A stretch of 64,000 bases of DNA. Origin: Desemzia sp. RIT 804. Lineage in GTDB: Bacteria > Bacillota > Bacilli > Lactobacillales > Carnobacteriaceae. Below are positions 26,238 to 35,239 of the stretch, piece after piece. The translations under genes and the position numbers were made by a program. Position 1 is the stretch's first letter. Each line of letters opens with the position of its first letter. The stretch spans positions 1-64,000 of the forward strand of contig NZ_JAFEMV010000006.1 of the NCBI RefSeq assembly GCF_016892605.1, read 5' to 3'. Under the pieces are notes generated by a model. The model was not told where the DNA came from, ran no database searches, and saw nothing but the letters and a program-made list of their open reading frames with translations.

Positions 26238-27500
26238 ATGTCTCATCTTTCGCAAATGCCAAAAGAAGAAGGCTTAGATCATTCATTAAGTGTGTTAAAA
26301 GAAGGTTATCCATACTTTTTAAAACGGCGAGAAGAAATGGATACAGATGTATTTGAAACTACTGTATTGGGACAAAAAACTTATTGTCTGGGCGGAGAAG
26401 CGGGTGCTGAATTGTTTTATGATACATCACGGTTTAAACGGAGTAATGCTATGCCAAAACCCGTGCAAAAAGTATTGACTGGTGAGCATGGTATACAGTC
26501 GCTAGATGGAGAAGAGCATGAAGATCGCAAAAAAATGTTTATGTCGCTCATGTCGCCTGCAGAACTGGAGCGATTAACGGATCTATTGGAAAAACATTGG
26601 CTTCAATCAGCTGAAAAATGGGAAGCAATGGAGCAGGTTATTTTATATGAAGAAGTAAAAGAAATCCTGTGTCGTACAGCTTGTGAATGGGCAGGTGTCC
26701 CGTTACTAGAAGAAGAGATTGAGGAAGTCACACAAGGCTTAGCCAATTTGTTTGAAAAGACCGCTTCTATTAGTCCTGCCTATTTACAAGGAGCACGCTC
26801 TAGAAAAAAATTAGAAAAATGGATAGAAAAACTCGTGCAACAAGTTCGCAATCGGGAGTTATCTCCTGAAGAGAACACAGCGCTTTATGTCTTTTCGTGG
26901 CATAGGGATAATAAAGGCAAACTAATGGAAGAAGATGTTGCAGCTGTAGAAATATTGAACATTATCCGCCCTATTGTGGCAATTGCTATCTACATTGCTT
27001 TTACAGCGCAGGCAGTGATTCAATACCCAGCTGAAGCAAAAAAATTAACGACTCAAAAACCAAAACAATATCAATATTTTGTCCAAGAAGTTCGTCGTTT
27101 TTATCCATTTTTTCCATTCCAAGCTGCCCTGACAAAAAAAGATTTTTCTTGGAATGGGTATGAATTCAAAAAAGACACTTTAACTATTCTGGATATCTAT
27201 GGAACCAATCATGATTCAAAAATCTGGGAGGATCCCGATCAATTTTCACCCGACCGATTTAGCGATTGGAAAGAAAGCCCGTTTTCCTTCATTCCCCAAG
27301 GCGGCGGCAACCATTTAGGAGGACACCGCTGTGCTGGAGAGTGGATTACGATTAAAGTGATGAAAGTATGTTTGGACTATTTGGTCAATCAGTTAAGCTT
27401 TTCTGTTCCAGAACAAGATCTAAGTTTTAATTTGACGAAATTTCCAACCATCCCTAATAGTAAAATCGTTCTTTCCCGTGTTCGTTTAAACAATAAATAG
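26238..27500 (+). CDS. Cytochrome P450, CYP152 fatty-acid peroxygenase type
   Basis: A 420-residue haem enzyme. The haem-binding region FIPQGGGNHLGGHRCAGEW places the ligand at Cys365. The I-helix has the Arg244-Pro245 pair (IIRPIVAI) that binds the fatty-acid carboxylate in CYP152, replacing the usual acid-Thr pair. These enzymes use hydrogen peroxide to hydroxylate or decarboxylate fatty acids and need no reductase; none is encoded nearby. AAAAGGAGG precedes the ATG. The single gene is bounded by terminators. Confidence 0.92.
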   Translation: MSHLSQMPKEEGLDHSLSVLKEGYPYFLKRREEMDTDVFETTVLGQKTYCLGGEAGAELFYDTSRFKRSNAMPKPVQKVLTGEHGIQSLDGEEHEDRKKMFMSLMSPAELERLTDLLEKHWLQSAEKWEAMEQVILYEEVKEILCRTACEWAGVPLLEEEIEEVTQGLANLFEKTASISPAYLQGARSRKKLEKWIEKLVQQVRNRELSPEENTALYVFSWHRDNKGKLMEEDVAAVEILNIIRPIVAIAIYIAFTAQAVIQYPAEAKKLTTQKPKQYQYFVQEVRRFYPFFPFQAALTKKDFSWNGYEFKKDTLTILDIYGTNHDSKIWEDPDQFSPDRFSDWKESPFSFIPQGGGNHLGGHRCAGEWITIKVMKVCLDYLVNQLSFSVPEQDLSFNLTKFPTIPNSKIVLSRVRLNNK

Positions 27501-27530
27501 AACTTCTTCTCTAATGCATGGACCATTTCT

Positions 27531-27572
27531 TTTTTATCCTATAGCAAAATTAGCTATAGGATAAAAATCTTT
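27531..27572 (+). terminator. Terminator after the P450 gene
   Basis: TTTTATCCTATAGC and GCTATAGGATAAAA-like arms around a short loop, then a short T-rich tail. Confidence 0.75.
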
Positions 27573-27582
27573 TCAATATTGC

Positions 27583-27635
27583 TTGCAAAAATGCTAAACT
27601 AAGTTTAATATGAATTTTAGGCAAGCCTAAAATTC
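27583..27635 (+). promoter_or_regulatory. Promoter and DtxR/MntR-type operator of the ZIP gene
   Basis: TTGCAA (27583-27588), 17 bases, TAATAT (27606-27611). From 27612 the perfect inverted arms GAATTTTAGG and CCTAAAATTC flank CAAG, covering the start site. The TTAGGC-GCCTAA core resembles operators of metal-sensing DtxR-family repressors. The 5' leader also holds an imperfect stem AAAGCG.../...CGCTTT (about 27664-27716). Confidence 0.7.
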
Positions 27636-27759
27636 GGTGCAGAATTTATTAATTTTTAACAAAAAAGCGCCTACTTACAGCATTTATTCATAAAGCACAT
27701 CTTAGGCACGCTTTATATTTCAAATAACATATAGACTTTATTCAAGGAGGATTTATTAT

Positions 27760-28581
27760 ATGGTTGAGACATTTCAATCGTTTCACCCTGTATTACAAGC
27801 TTTTCTAGCGGGCTTATTTACTTGGGGATGTACAATTTTTGGTTCGGCTTTTGTATTTTTATTTAAAGAAGTTAACCGCAAATTTTTAGATTCCATGAAC
27901 GGTTTTGCAGCCGGCGTCATGATAGCAGCTTCATTCTGGTCTTTATTAGCCCCTTCTATTTCTTCCGCTGAACAAAATGGATATGGTATATGGTCTTGGG
28001 TTCCAGCAGCAGTTGGTTTTCTATTCGGAGGATTCTTTTTAAGATTGCTTGATGTGGTTATTCCCCATCTGCATTTGGGAGAGCCAGTAGAACATGCGGA
28101 AGGTCCTAAGACGAGTGTTTCTAAAAACATGCTCCTCTTTTTAGCCATTACGATTCACAATATTCCTGAAGGTTTATCAGTTGGTGTTGCTTTTGGGGCT
28201 ACAGCTGTTGGGATAGCAAATGGTGATGCTTTCTTAAGTGCTGTGGGGCTTGCTTTAGGGATCGGGATTCAAAATATTCCTGAAGGATCAGCTTTATCCA
28301 TGCCGATTCGCGCGGCTGGAAGTAGTCGTTGGAGAGCGTTCAATCTCGGCCAATTATCTGCTATTGTAGAACCTATAGCTGCTGTGATCGGTGCATTTGC
28401 TGTTATTTCAATGACAGCTATTTTACCTTATGCATTAGCTTTTGCAGCAGGTGCGATGATTTTCGTTGTTGTTGAACAATTGATTCCTGAATCACAATCG
28501 AATGGCAATAATGATATTGCCACGCTTTCCTTAATGCTTGGATTTACCGTCATGATGATCTTAGACGTTGCTTTAGGATAA
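27760..28581 (+). CDS. ZIP family metal transporter
   Basis: A 273-residue membrane protein of the ZupT/GufA-like ZIP branch that imports divalent cations such as zinc, iron or manganese. Eight transmembrane segments are expected. The metal-site helices IHNIPEGLSVGVA (TM4) and IGIQNIPEGSALS (TM5) are clear. A short His-containing loop (VIPHLHLGEPVEHAEG) precedes TM4. AAGGAGG lies before the ATG. The operator at its promoter suggests repression when metal is plentiful. Confidence 0.9.
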   Translation: MVETFQSFHPVLQAFLAGLFTWGCTIFGSAFVFLFKEVNRKFLDSMNGFAAGVMIAASFWSLLAPSISSAEQNGYGIWSWVPAAVGFLFGGFFLRLLDVVIPHLHLGEPVEHAEGPKTSVSKNMLLFLAITIHNIPEGLSVGVAFGATAVGIANGDAFLSAVGLALGIGIQNIPEGSALSMPIRAAGSSRWRAFNLGQLSAIVEPIAAVIGAFAVISMTAILPYALAFAAGAMIFVVVEQLIPESQSNGNNDIATLSLMLGFTVMMILDVALG

Positions 28582-28583
28582 AC

Positions 28584-28638
28584 AAAAACCGTTCACTTCG
28601 TTATTCTTTAAAAGAATAATGAAGTGAACGGTTTTTTA
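28584..28638. terminator. Shared terminator of the ZIP gene and mnmG
   Basis: An AAAACCGTTCACTTC stem continuing to about 23 bp, with A- and T-runs on both sides. It serves the two convergent genes. Confidence 0.85.
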
Positions 28639-28640
28639 TA

Positions 28641-30530
28641 TTATACTTTTGCGATTTTTCCTTGTTCTACATAAACCATCAAAATAGAAATATCTGAAGG
28701 ATTCACACCACTGATACGGCTCGCTTGAGCAATCGTTTCAGGTTGGATCTTAATCAATTTTTCTTTCGCTTCTGTTGCTAAACCATTGATTGCACTGTAA
28801 TCAATATTTTCAGGAATGTGTTTATTTTCCATACGTTTTAACTTATTCACTTTATTGATCGCTTTTGCAATATAGCCTTCGTATTTTACTTGGATGGATA
28901 CCTGTTCTTGTACATCTTCAGGCAATTCAACATCATCTCCAGCAAATCGCATCAATTCTTGATAGCTGATTTCTGGACGACGCAAGAAATCAATCGCTAA
29001 GATACCATCTTTTAATGGTGCTTTTTCTTTTTCAGCTAAGAACGTTTGAATTTCCTCTGTCGGTTTCAAACGAATACTGCTTAATCGTTCTAATTCACCT
29101 TCGATTTGAGCTTTTTTCACTAAGAATTTATCATAGCGCTCTTGTGTTACTAAACCAATATCGTAACCTAATTGAGTCAGACGTAAATCAGCATTGTCAT
29201 GACGCAACAATAACCGGTATTCGGCACGAGAAGTCAATAAACGATAAGGTTCATTCGTTCCTTTTGTCACTAAGTCATCAATCATTACTCCGATATAGCC
29301 TTCGCTACGTTTCAATATCACAGGTTCTTTTCCTTGGTTTTTCAATGCAGCGTTGATTCCTGCAATGATCCCTTGGCCAGCTGCTTCTTCATAGCCTGAC
29401 GTTCCATTCATTTGTCCAGCTGTAAATAAATTCTCTATTTTCTTTGTCTCCAAAGATGGGCGTAATTGGTAGGGAGTTACTACATCATATTCAATCGCGT
29501 AACCTGTACGCATCATACGCGCATTTTCTAAACCAGCAACAGAGTGTAAGATTTCTTCTTGAACATCTTCTGGAAGAGAAGTAGATAGTCCTTGGACATA
29601 GACTTCTTCAGTATTGCGGCCTTCTGGTTCTAAGAATAATTGATGGCGTGGTTTATCACTGAAACGAACGATTTTATCTTCGATCGACGGACAGTAACGA
29701 GCTCCTACCCCTTCAACGATTCCAGTAAACATAGGTGCACGGTGTAAATTGTTTTGAATGATCTCGTGAGTTCTTTCGTTCGTATAAGTTAAGAAACAAG
29801 ACAATTGTTCTTGTAAATAAGCACTTTTGGGTGTTTCATAACTAAAATGATTCGCTTCTTCATCGCCGGGTTGTTCAGTTGTTACACTGAAATCAATCGT
29901 TGAAGCATTTACACGAGGAGGTGTTCCCGTTTTAAATCGATTCAATTCAAAACCATGCTCTAATAAGCTTTCGGATAGTTTTATAGATGGTTGAGAATTA
30001 TTCGGACCTGAAGAATATTTCAATTCTCCAATAATGATTTCTCCACGTGAAGATGTACCAGCAGTCAAAATAACTGCACCAGCTCTATAAATAGACCCTG
30101 TGTTGGTAATGACCCCTTTCGCTACACCATCTTCGATAACTAATTCTTCCACTATCCCTTGTTTTAACTCTAAGTTTTCTTGTCGTTCAATCGTTTTTTT
30201 CATTTCATTTGCATACATAAACTTGTCTGCTTGAGCACGCAATGCTCTAACAGCAGGCCCTTTTGATGTGTTCAACATCCGCATTTGAATATACGTTTTA
30301 TCGATGTTGCGCCCCATTTCTCCGCCTAAAGCATCAATTTCACGTACCACTACACCTTTAGCCGGTCCTCCAATGGAAGGATTACATGGCATAAAAGCAA
30401 CCATATCCAAATTGATAGTAATCAACAAAGTTTTTGAGCCCATGCGTGCCGCAGCTAAGGCAGCTTCTGATCCTGCATGACCTGCTCCAACAACAATAAC
30501 ATCATAATATCCTGCTTCGTATTGGTTCAT
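28641..30530 (-). CDS. mnmG: tRNA uridine-5-carboxymethylaminomethyl modification enzyme MnmG (GidA)
   Basis: A 629-residue FAD protein that, with MnmE, adds the cmnm5 group to wobble U34 of several tRNAs. The dinucleotide-binding motif [17 protein letters not shown] is at about 15-31. [13 protein letters not shown] and the late [13 protein letters not shown] are family signatures. The C-terminal helical domain ends in [20 protein letters not shown]. It follows mnmE by 33 bases in one operon. In most relatives rsmG follows; here a ZIP gene converges on it instead. Confidence 0.95.
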   Translation of the reverse strand: MNQYEAGYYDVIVVGAGHAGSEAALAAARMGSKTLLITINLDMVAFMPCNPSIGGPAKGVVVREIDALGGEMGRNIDKTYIQMRMLNTSKGPAVRALRAQADKFMYANEMKKTIERQENLELKQGIVEELVIEDGVAKGVITNTGSIYRAGAVILTAGTSSRGEIIIGELKYSSGPNNSQPSIKLSESLLEHGFELNRFKTGTPPRVNASTIDFSVTTEQPGDEEANHFSYETPKSAYLQEQLSCFLTYTNERTHEIIQNNLHRAPMFTGIVEGVGARYCPSIEDKIVRFSDKPRHQLFLEPEGRNTEEVYVQGLSTSLPEDVQEEILHSVAGLENARMMRTGYAIEYDVVTPYQLRPSLETKKIENLFTAGQMNGTSGYEEAAGQGIIAGINAALKNQGKEPVILKRSEGYIGVMIDDLVTKGTNEPYRLLTSRAEYRLLLRHDNADLRLTQLGYDIGLVTQERYDKFLVKKAQIEGELERLSSIRLKPTEEIQTFLAEKEKAPLKDGILAIDFLRRPEISYQELMRFAGDDVELPEDVQEQVSIQVKYEGYIAKAINKVNKLKRMENKHIPENIDYSAINGLATEAKEKLIKIQPETIAQASRISGVNPSDISILMVYVEQGKIAKV

Positions 30531-30563
30531 CTAAACATCCTCTCTTTTTCATCCACAGCATTT

Positions 30564-31952
30564 TTATTTTCCTAAACAGAATTGGGAGAACAATTGAGTT
30601 AACAGTTCGTCTTGAACACTGTCTCCGGTAATTTCGCCTAATAAGTCCCAACAGCGTGTCATATCGATTTGGACAAGGTCGACAGGCATGCCAACTTCTA
30701 CTCCCTCGATAACGTTGTCTAGAGCCTCTTCTGCTTCATTCAGCAATGCAATGTGGCGTACATTCGATACGTAAGTCGCATCTTTTTCCCCTGTATTTCC
30801 TGAGAAAAATAAATCCGCTATTTTTTGCTCCAGTACATCTACTCCCGTTTTAGTTAAGACAGACGTTTTGACAATCGTGTCTTCTCCCACTAGGAATTCT
30901 AATTGTTCTAGATTTAATTTATTTGGCAAGTCCATTTTATTTAAAATCACTATTCGGTTGTTCTGATTTGTCGCTTCGATCAGCGCTTTATTCTCATCAG
31001 TCAGCGGTTCGTTTTGATTAAATACCAACAAAATCAAATCTGCATCTACTAATGCTTTACGGCTACGTTCAACACCGATTCTTTCAATGATATCTTCTGT
31101 TTCACGAATTCCAGCTGTATCGATCAACCGCAAGGGAACACCTTTAACGCTCACATACTCTTCAATAACATCCCGTGTTGTTCCAGCTATTTCTGTAACA
31201 ATGGCTTTTTCTTCTCTCAGCAAATGGTTCAACAAGCTTGATTTCCCTACATTTGGACGACCAATGATCGCTGTAGCTAACCCTTCTCTTAAAATCTTTC
31301 CTTGGCTGGCCGTTTCCAATAATTGTTGGATATGAGCTTTCACTTGCTTAGCTTTCTCGATTAGTAACACGGAAGTCATTTCTTCCACGTCATCATATTC
31401 AGGATAATCAATATTCACTTCTACTTGAGCTAAAGTATCCAATATTTCTAAACGTAAATTGCGAATCAAATTAGACAAATTCCCATCCAATTGCTGCAAC
31501 GCCACATTCATTGCTTTATCTGTTTTAGCTCGAATCAAGTCCATCACAGCTTCTGCTTGAGACAGATCGATTCGACCATTTAAGAAAGCACGTTTTGTAA
31601 ATTCACCAGGTTCAGCTAAACGAGCGCCATTATGCAGTACTGTTTGCAACACTTGGTTAACTGCCAATATTCCACCATGGCAATTGATCTCAACAACATC
31701 TTCTCTGGTAAAAGTTTTTGGCGCACGCATGATCGTTACCATAACTTCATCAATCGTTTTATTCGTCTTAGGATTAGAAATATGACCATAGTGAATTGTA
31801 TGGCTAGCTTGATCCTTTAACTGTTTTGAACCTAGTTTATAAACACTGTCCGCAATGGCTATCGCATCTTCCCCGCTTAAACGGACGATCCCAATAGCAC
31901 CTTCTCCAGGTGGCGTTGAAATAGCTGCAATAGTATCAAATTCTAATGACAA
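30564..31952 (-). CDS. mnmE: tRNA modification GTPase MnmE (TrmE)
   Basis: A 462-residue GTPase partner of MnmG. The N-terminal formyl-tetrahydrofolate-binding domain (about 1-120), a helical domain and an inserted G domain (G1 [13 protein letters not shown]3 DTAGI, G4 NKMD) end with the catalytic C-terminal CLGK motif. It is the first gene of mnmE-mnmG, with an attenuator-like leader upstream. Confidence 0.95.
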   Translation of the reverse strand: MSLEFDTIAAISTPPGEGAIGIVRLSGEDAIAIADSVYKLGSKQLKDQASHTIHYGHISNPKTNKTIDEVMVTIMRAPKTFTREDVVEINCHGGILAVNQVLQTVLHNGARLAEPGEFTKRAFLNGRIDLSQAEAVMDLIRAKTDKAMNVALQQLDGNLSNLIRNLRLEILDTLAQVEVNIDYPEYDDVEEMTSVLLIEKAKQVKAHIQQLLETASQGKILREGLATAIIGRPNVGKSSLLNHLLREEKAIVTEIAGTTRDVIEEYVSVKGVPLRLIDTAGIRETEDIIERIGVERSRKALVDADLILLVFNQNEPLTDENKALIEATNQNNRIVILNKMDLPNKLNLEQLEFLVGEDTIVKTSVLTKTGVDVLEQKIADLFFSGNTGEKDATYVSNVRHIALLNEAEEALDNVIEGVEVGMPVDLVQIDMTRCWDLLGEITGDSVQDELLTQLFSQFCLGK

Positions 31953-31981
31953 ACTCGTTCACTCCTTTATTTTTTTACACG

Positions 31982-32059
31982 AAAAAAGTGCCCACTCCAC
32001 CCCTTGATTTGAACTGTTCAAATTAGAAATGGATAAAGCACTTTGACTACTTTTTATCC
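31982..32059 (-). promoter_or_regulatory. Terminator/antiterminator-like leader of mnmE-mnmG
   Basis: On the minus strand a long hairpin (31982-32044; basal AAAGTGC/GCACTTT, apical TTTGAAC/GTTCAAA) is followed by T residues about 30 bases before mnmE. An earlier hairpin, GGATAAA/TTTATCC (32031-32059), uses bases from the terminator's 5' arm, so the two exclude each other. No plus-to-minus gene upstream needs a terminator here. Confidence 0.6.
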
Positions 32060-32124
32060 TTTAGATAAATTTATTTAGTTAGTAAGCATTCTCGTAGAGC
32101 AATATTAACCCTACATCCCTAAGC

Positions 32125-32153
32125 ATGATACAAGGTCTCTAACTTTTTGTCAA
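32125..32153 (-). promoter_or_regulatory. mnmE promoter
   Basis: On the minus strand TTGACA (32148-32153), 17 bases, TATCAT (32125-32130). It gives a leader of about 165 bases containing the attenuator. Confidence 0.7.
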
Positions 32154-32199
32154 TAAATTTGAACAATTTTTTTCACTTTATAAAGCAACCTTATCTTTT

Positions 32200-32227
32200 T
32201 TGACATAAATTAGATAAAGCATAGACT
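32200..32227 (+). promoter_or_regulatory. Possible treR promoter
   Basis: TTGACA (32200-32205), 16 bases, TAGACT (32222-32227). No TreR operator of the treB type was seen here. Confidence 0.45.
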
Positions 32228-32295
32228 GGGGTAGGGATTTTAACCCTTAAATATGATAAACTATAGGTGAATTAAGGATTGAGAGGTTAATAAAA

Positions 32296-33036
32296 ATGAA
32301 TAAATTTAGCGAAATTTATTTAGACCTTGAGGCAGATATATTAAATCAACGTTATAGACCAGGCGAACTTTTACCAAGCGAAAACAAATTGGCTATGAAT
32401 TACAATGTTTCCCGTGAAACAATACGCAAAGCTTTGGTCTTATTATTAGAAAGCGGATACATCCAAAAGCAGCAAGGAAAAGGCTCCATCGTTTTAGATG
32501 TCGAAAGATTTAATTTCCCAGTCTCTGGTTTAACAAGCTATAAAGAACTTCAACAAACACAACATATAAAGGGTAAAACGATTTTAACTGTGAACCAGCG
32601 CCAACTGCTGCCTGAACACGTCACTCAGCAACTCGATCTACCTATTGATACAGAAGTACATTATATTGAACGCCAACGTCAAGTGGACGGCGAATCTGTT
32701 ATTTTAGATAAAGATTATTTAGTTACTTCTATTATTCCTCAGGTGCCAGATAAAGAAGCTGAAAACTCCTTATACCATTATATTGAAGAGGTGTTAGGCT
32801 TAACGATCGGATACGCCCAAAAAGAATTCACTGTCGAACCCATCACTAAAGAAGATAAACTTCTGATGGACTTACACAATGATTCCCATGTAGTCGTAGT
32901 AAGAAGCTCAGTATATTTAGAAGACACCCGTTTCTTCCAATACACCGAATCCCGCCACAGACTAGATAAATTTAGATTTGTAGACTTCGCCAGAAGAAAA
33001 ACACCAGAGAGCGGAGTAAGGCGCTTAGACCACTGA
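32296..33036 (+). CDS. treR: Trehalose operon repressor TreR (GntR family)
   Basis: A 246-residue regulator. The winged helix (about 1-70; PSENKLAMNYNVSRETIRKAL) and a UTRA effector domain (about 90-235) end in HRLDKFRFVDFARRK, the normal end of the family. The last codons (TPESGVRRLDH) and the stop come from repeat unit R7, which begins inside the gene. Context with treB and treA identifies the ligand as trehalose-6-phosphate by family knowledge. The expected operator is at 36790. Confidence 0.88.
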   Translation: MNKFSEIYLDLEADILNQRYRPGELLPSENKLAMNYNVSRETIRKALVLLLESGYIQKQQGKGSIVLDVERFNFPVSGLTSYKELQQTQHIKGKTILTVNQRQLLPEHVTQQLDLPIDTEVHYIERQRQVDGESVILDKDYLVTSIIPQVPDKEAENSLYHYIEEVLGLTIGYAQKEFTVEPITKEDKLLMDLHNDSHVVVVRSSVYLEDTRFFQYTESRHRLDKFRFVDFARRKTPESGVRRLDH

Positions 33037-33400
33037 ATAGAACTCATCCTCCAATAGTTAGGTGCTTTTCCTAACAATTGGAGGATGAATTCTAGGCACG
33101 TGGTCTGCCTTACGCAACTCGTTTTAAACCAGAGAGTGGAGAAAAGCGTTTAGACCATCGAATGTAAGCAAATCCCTAACAGTTAGACGCTTTTTCTAAC
33201 AGTTAGGGATTTACTTACAGGCGTATGGGCTGCTTTTCGCAACTCGTTTTAAACCAGAGAGCGGAGTAAGGCGCTTAGACCACTGAATAGAACTCATCCT
33301 CCAATAGTTAGGTGCTTTTCCTAACAATTGGAGGATGAATTCTAGGCACGTGGTCTGCCTTACACAGCTCGTTTTAAATAGAGAGTGAGGCAAAGCGTTT
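33006..33400 (+). repeat. Hairpin-repeat array, family 1 (units R7, R8, R9 and truncated R10)
   Basis: Units start at 33006, 33131 and 33256, exactly 125 bases apart, each with AGAGAG(C/T)GGAG and ending AACTCGTTTTAAA or the like. R7 and R9 are nearly identical; R8 differs through most of the arms yet remains self-complementary. Basal pairs are GTAAGGC/GCCTTAC in R7 and R9, and GAAAAGC/GCTTTTC in R8. Loops are GGTGCTTTTCC or GACGCTTTTTC. R10 (33381-33400) is a truncated start. Confidence 0.92.
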
Positions 33401-33404
33401 AGAC

Positions 33405-33446
33405 CCACGGAAGTCATTTTTTATTGCCTTCCGTGCCCTTTTTTCT
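33405..33446 (+). terminator. Terminator after treR and the repeat array
   Basis: CACGGAAG and CTTCCGTG arms, then CCCTTTTTTC. It lies directly after truncated unit R10, as if formed from its remnant. Confidence 0.7.
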
Positions 33447-33490
33447 CTTTAAAAACACCTAATCTACACTTTAGGGAATCAAAATTTTCT

Positions 33491-33555
33491 AAAAAAAATC
33501 GACCTTGACACTCCAAATTAAAAAGCTGGAGTATCAAGGTCGATTGATTTTTTTC
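33491..33555. terminator. treA terminator
   Basis: AATCGACCTTGA and TCAAGGTCGATT arms with inner ACTCCA/TGGAGT, flanked by A- and T-runs. Confidence 0.85.
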
Positions 33556-33561
33556 TAGTAT

Positions 33562-35217
33562 TTATTTTTCAAATAAATAAGCGACAGTTTCGTAAGCTTC
33601 TAAAGTAATAGAAGAGCCTAATTCTCGTTCTTCTCCATTACCGATCAGGAATTTACTACTGCGGTTTTTAAACTCTTCTGGAACAACAATAGTAGCTGGG
33701 TCAGCATAGAAATGGTTCAACACCAACAACTGTTGTCCTTCATATTCTCTCACATAAGCATATACGCTAGGATGTTCCATCAATATTCCACGATAACTAC
33801 CTTCAGAAATTACTTTCATTTCTTTTCTCAAAGCAATCAATCGTTTGTAATAGTCCATAACAGTACCGTTTGCTAATTCTTCTTCAACATTGATTTGGTG
33901 GAAATTATCGGCTACTTCTAACCAAGGTTCCCCAGTCGTAAAGCCAGCATTTAGTTCATTTGACCATTGCATCGGAGTACGACTATTATCACGAGATTTT
34001 TCTCTGATAATATCCATGATCTCCTCATGCTGTAAACCTTTTTCTTTTAATTCTTGATAAGCATTTTTGGTCTCCACATCCACAAAATCTTGAATATCCA
34101 AATAATTCGGATTGGTCATCCCTATTTCTTCACCTTGATAAATATAAGGAGTTCCTCTCAATAAATGGATCGTTTGTGCATGAAGTTTAGCAGAAGCTTC
34201 AAAATGGTTTACAGGGTCGCCAAAACGGCTTATAGCTCGTGGTTGATCATGATTGTTCCAGAATAAAGCGTTCCAACCATTTCCTTGCGACATTCCCGCT
34301 TGCCATTCATCCAATATTCTCTTCAATTCCATAAAATCATAATCGATTTTAGTCCATTTTTCTCCGTTCTTATAATCCACTTTTAAGTGATGGAAACTGA
34401 AGATCATAGACAATTCTTCATTTTCTGGATTAGAATACTTAACACCATTTTCAACAGTAGTAGAAGACATTTCTCCAACAGTCATGATGTCTTCAAATCG
34501 GCCAAATGTACGTTGGTTCAATTCATGGAGAAAATCATGAGCAATCGGTCTGTCCGTATAACGCGCTTTTCCTACGCCATCTTCTGCATCCAATAACACT
34601 TCATCTTTTCCAATCAAATTGATGACGTCAAATCGAAAACCAGTAACACCTTTATCTAGCCAGAAATTCACAATTTTAAACATCTCTTCACGTACTTCAG
34701 GATTGCGCCAATCTAAATCTGCTTGAGTAACGTCAAAGAGGTGCAGATAATATTTATCTGTATCTCCGAATTTTGCCCACGATGGACCCCCAAATTTGGA
34801 AACCCAGTTCGTAGGTAAACTGCCATCTTCTTTAGCTTCTCTCAAAATGTAATAATCTTGATATTTCTTGTCTCCAGCTAATGCTTTTTGGAACCATTCA
34901 TGTTCAGTTGAGGTATGGTTCAATACCATATCCAGCATGATACCCATATCATTTTCTTTCGCTTTTGCGACTAATTCCTCAAAGTCTGCCATTGTTCCAA
35001 ATAATGGATCTATTTCTGTATAATGCGCAACATCATATCCATTATCGTTTTGTGGTGAGATAAAGAATGGATTCAACCACAACATCTCTACCCCTAATTT
35101 GGTTAAATAAGGAATTTTTTCAATAACGCCTCTTAAGTCTCCAATTCCATTTCCATCCGAATCATTGAAAGATTTTGGATAAATTTGATAAACGACTTTT
35201 TCATGCATGTTACTCAC
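33562..35217 (-). CDS. treA: Trehalose-6-phosphate hydrolase
   Basis: A 551-residue GH13 enzyme that splits imported trehalose-6-phosphate into glucose and glucose-6-phosphate in the cytoplasm. The catalytic barrel has GFRFDVINLIGKD with the nucleophile Asp, VGEMSST with the acid Glu, and NNHDQPRAISRFG. It has no signal peptide. It lies 22 bases after treB in one operon. The name treC is used in Gram-negative species. Confidence 0.92.
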   Translation of the reverse strand: MSNMHEKVVYQIYPKSFNDSDGNGIGDLRGVIEKIPYLTKLGVEMLWLNPFFISPQNDNGYDVAHYTEIDPLFGTMADFEELVAKAKENDMGIMLDMVLNHTSTEHEWFQKALAGDKKYQDYYILREAKEDGSLPTNWVSKFGGPSWAKFGDTDKYYLHLFDVTQADLDWRNPEVREEMFKIVNFWLDKGVTGFRFDVINLIGKDEVLLDAEDGVGKARYTDRPIAHDFLHELNQRTFGRFEDIMTVGEMSSTTVENGVKYSNPENEELSMIFSFHHLKVDYKNGEKWTKIDYDFMELKRILDEWQAGMSQGNGWNALFWNNHDQPRAISRFGDPVNHFEASAKLHAQTIHLLRGTPYIYQGEEIGMTNPNYLDIQDFVDVETKNAYQELKEKGLQHEEIMDIIREKSRDNSRTPMQWSNELNAGFTTGEPWLEVADNFHQINVEEELANGTVMDYYKRLIALRKEMKVISEGSYRGILMEHPSVYAYVREYEGQQLLVLNHFYADPATIVVPEEFKNRSSKFLIGNGEERELGSSITLEAYETVAYLFEK

Positions 35218-35239
35218 AGAATCCCTGCTTTCTTAAAAA

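Noticed and set aside
33006-33400. CRISPR array reading of the evenly spaced repeats
   Set aside because: The repeat part is short and degenerate, the intervening sequences are self-complementary hairpins rather than unique spacers, two are near-identical, and no cas genes are present.
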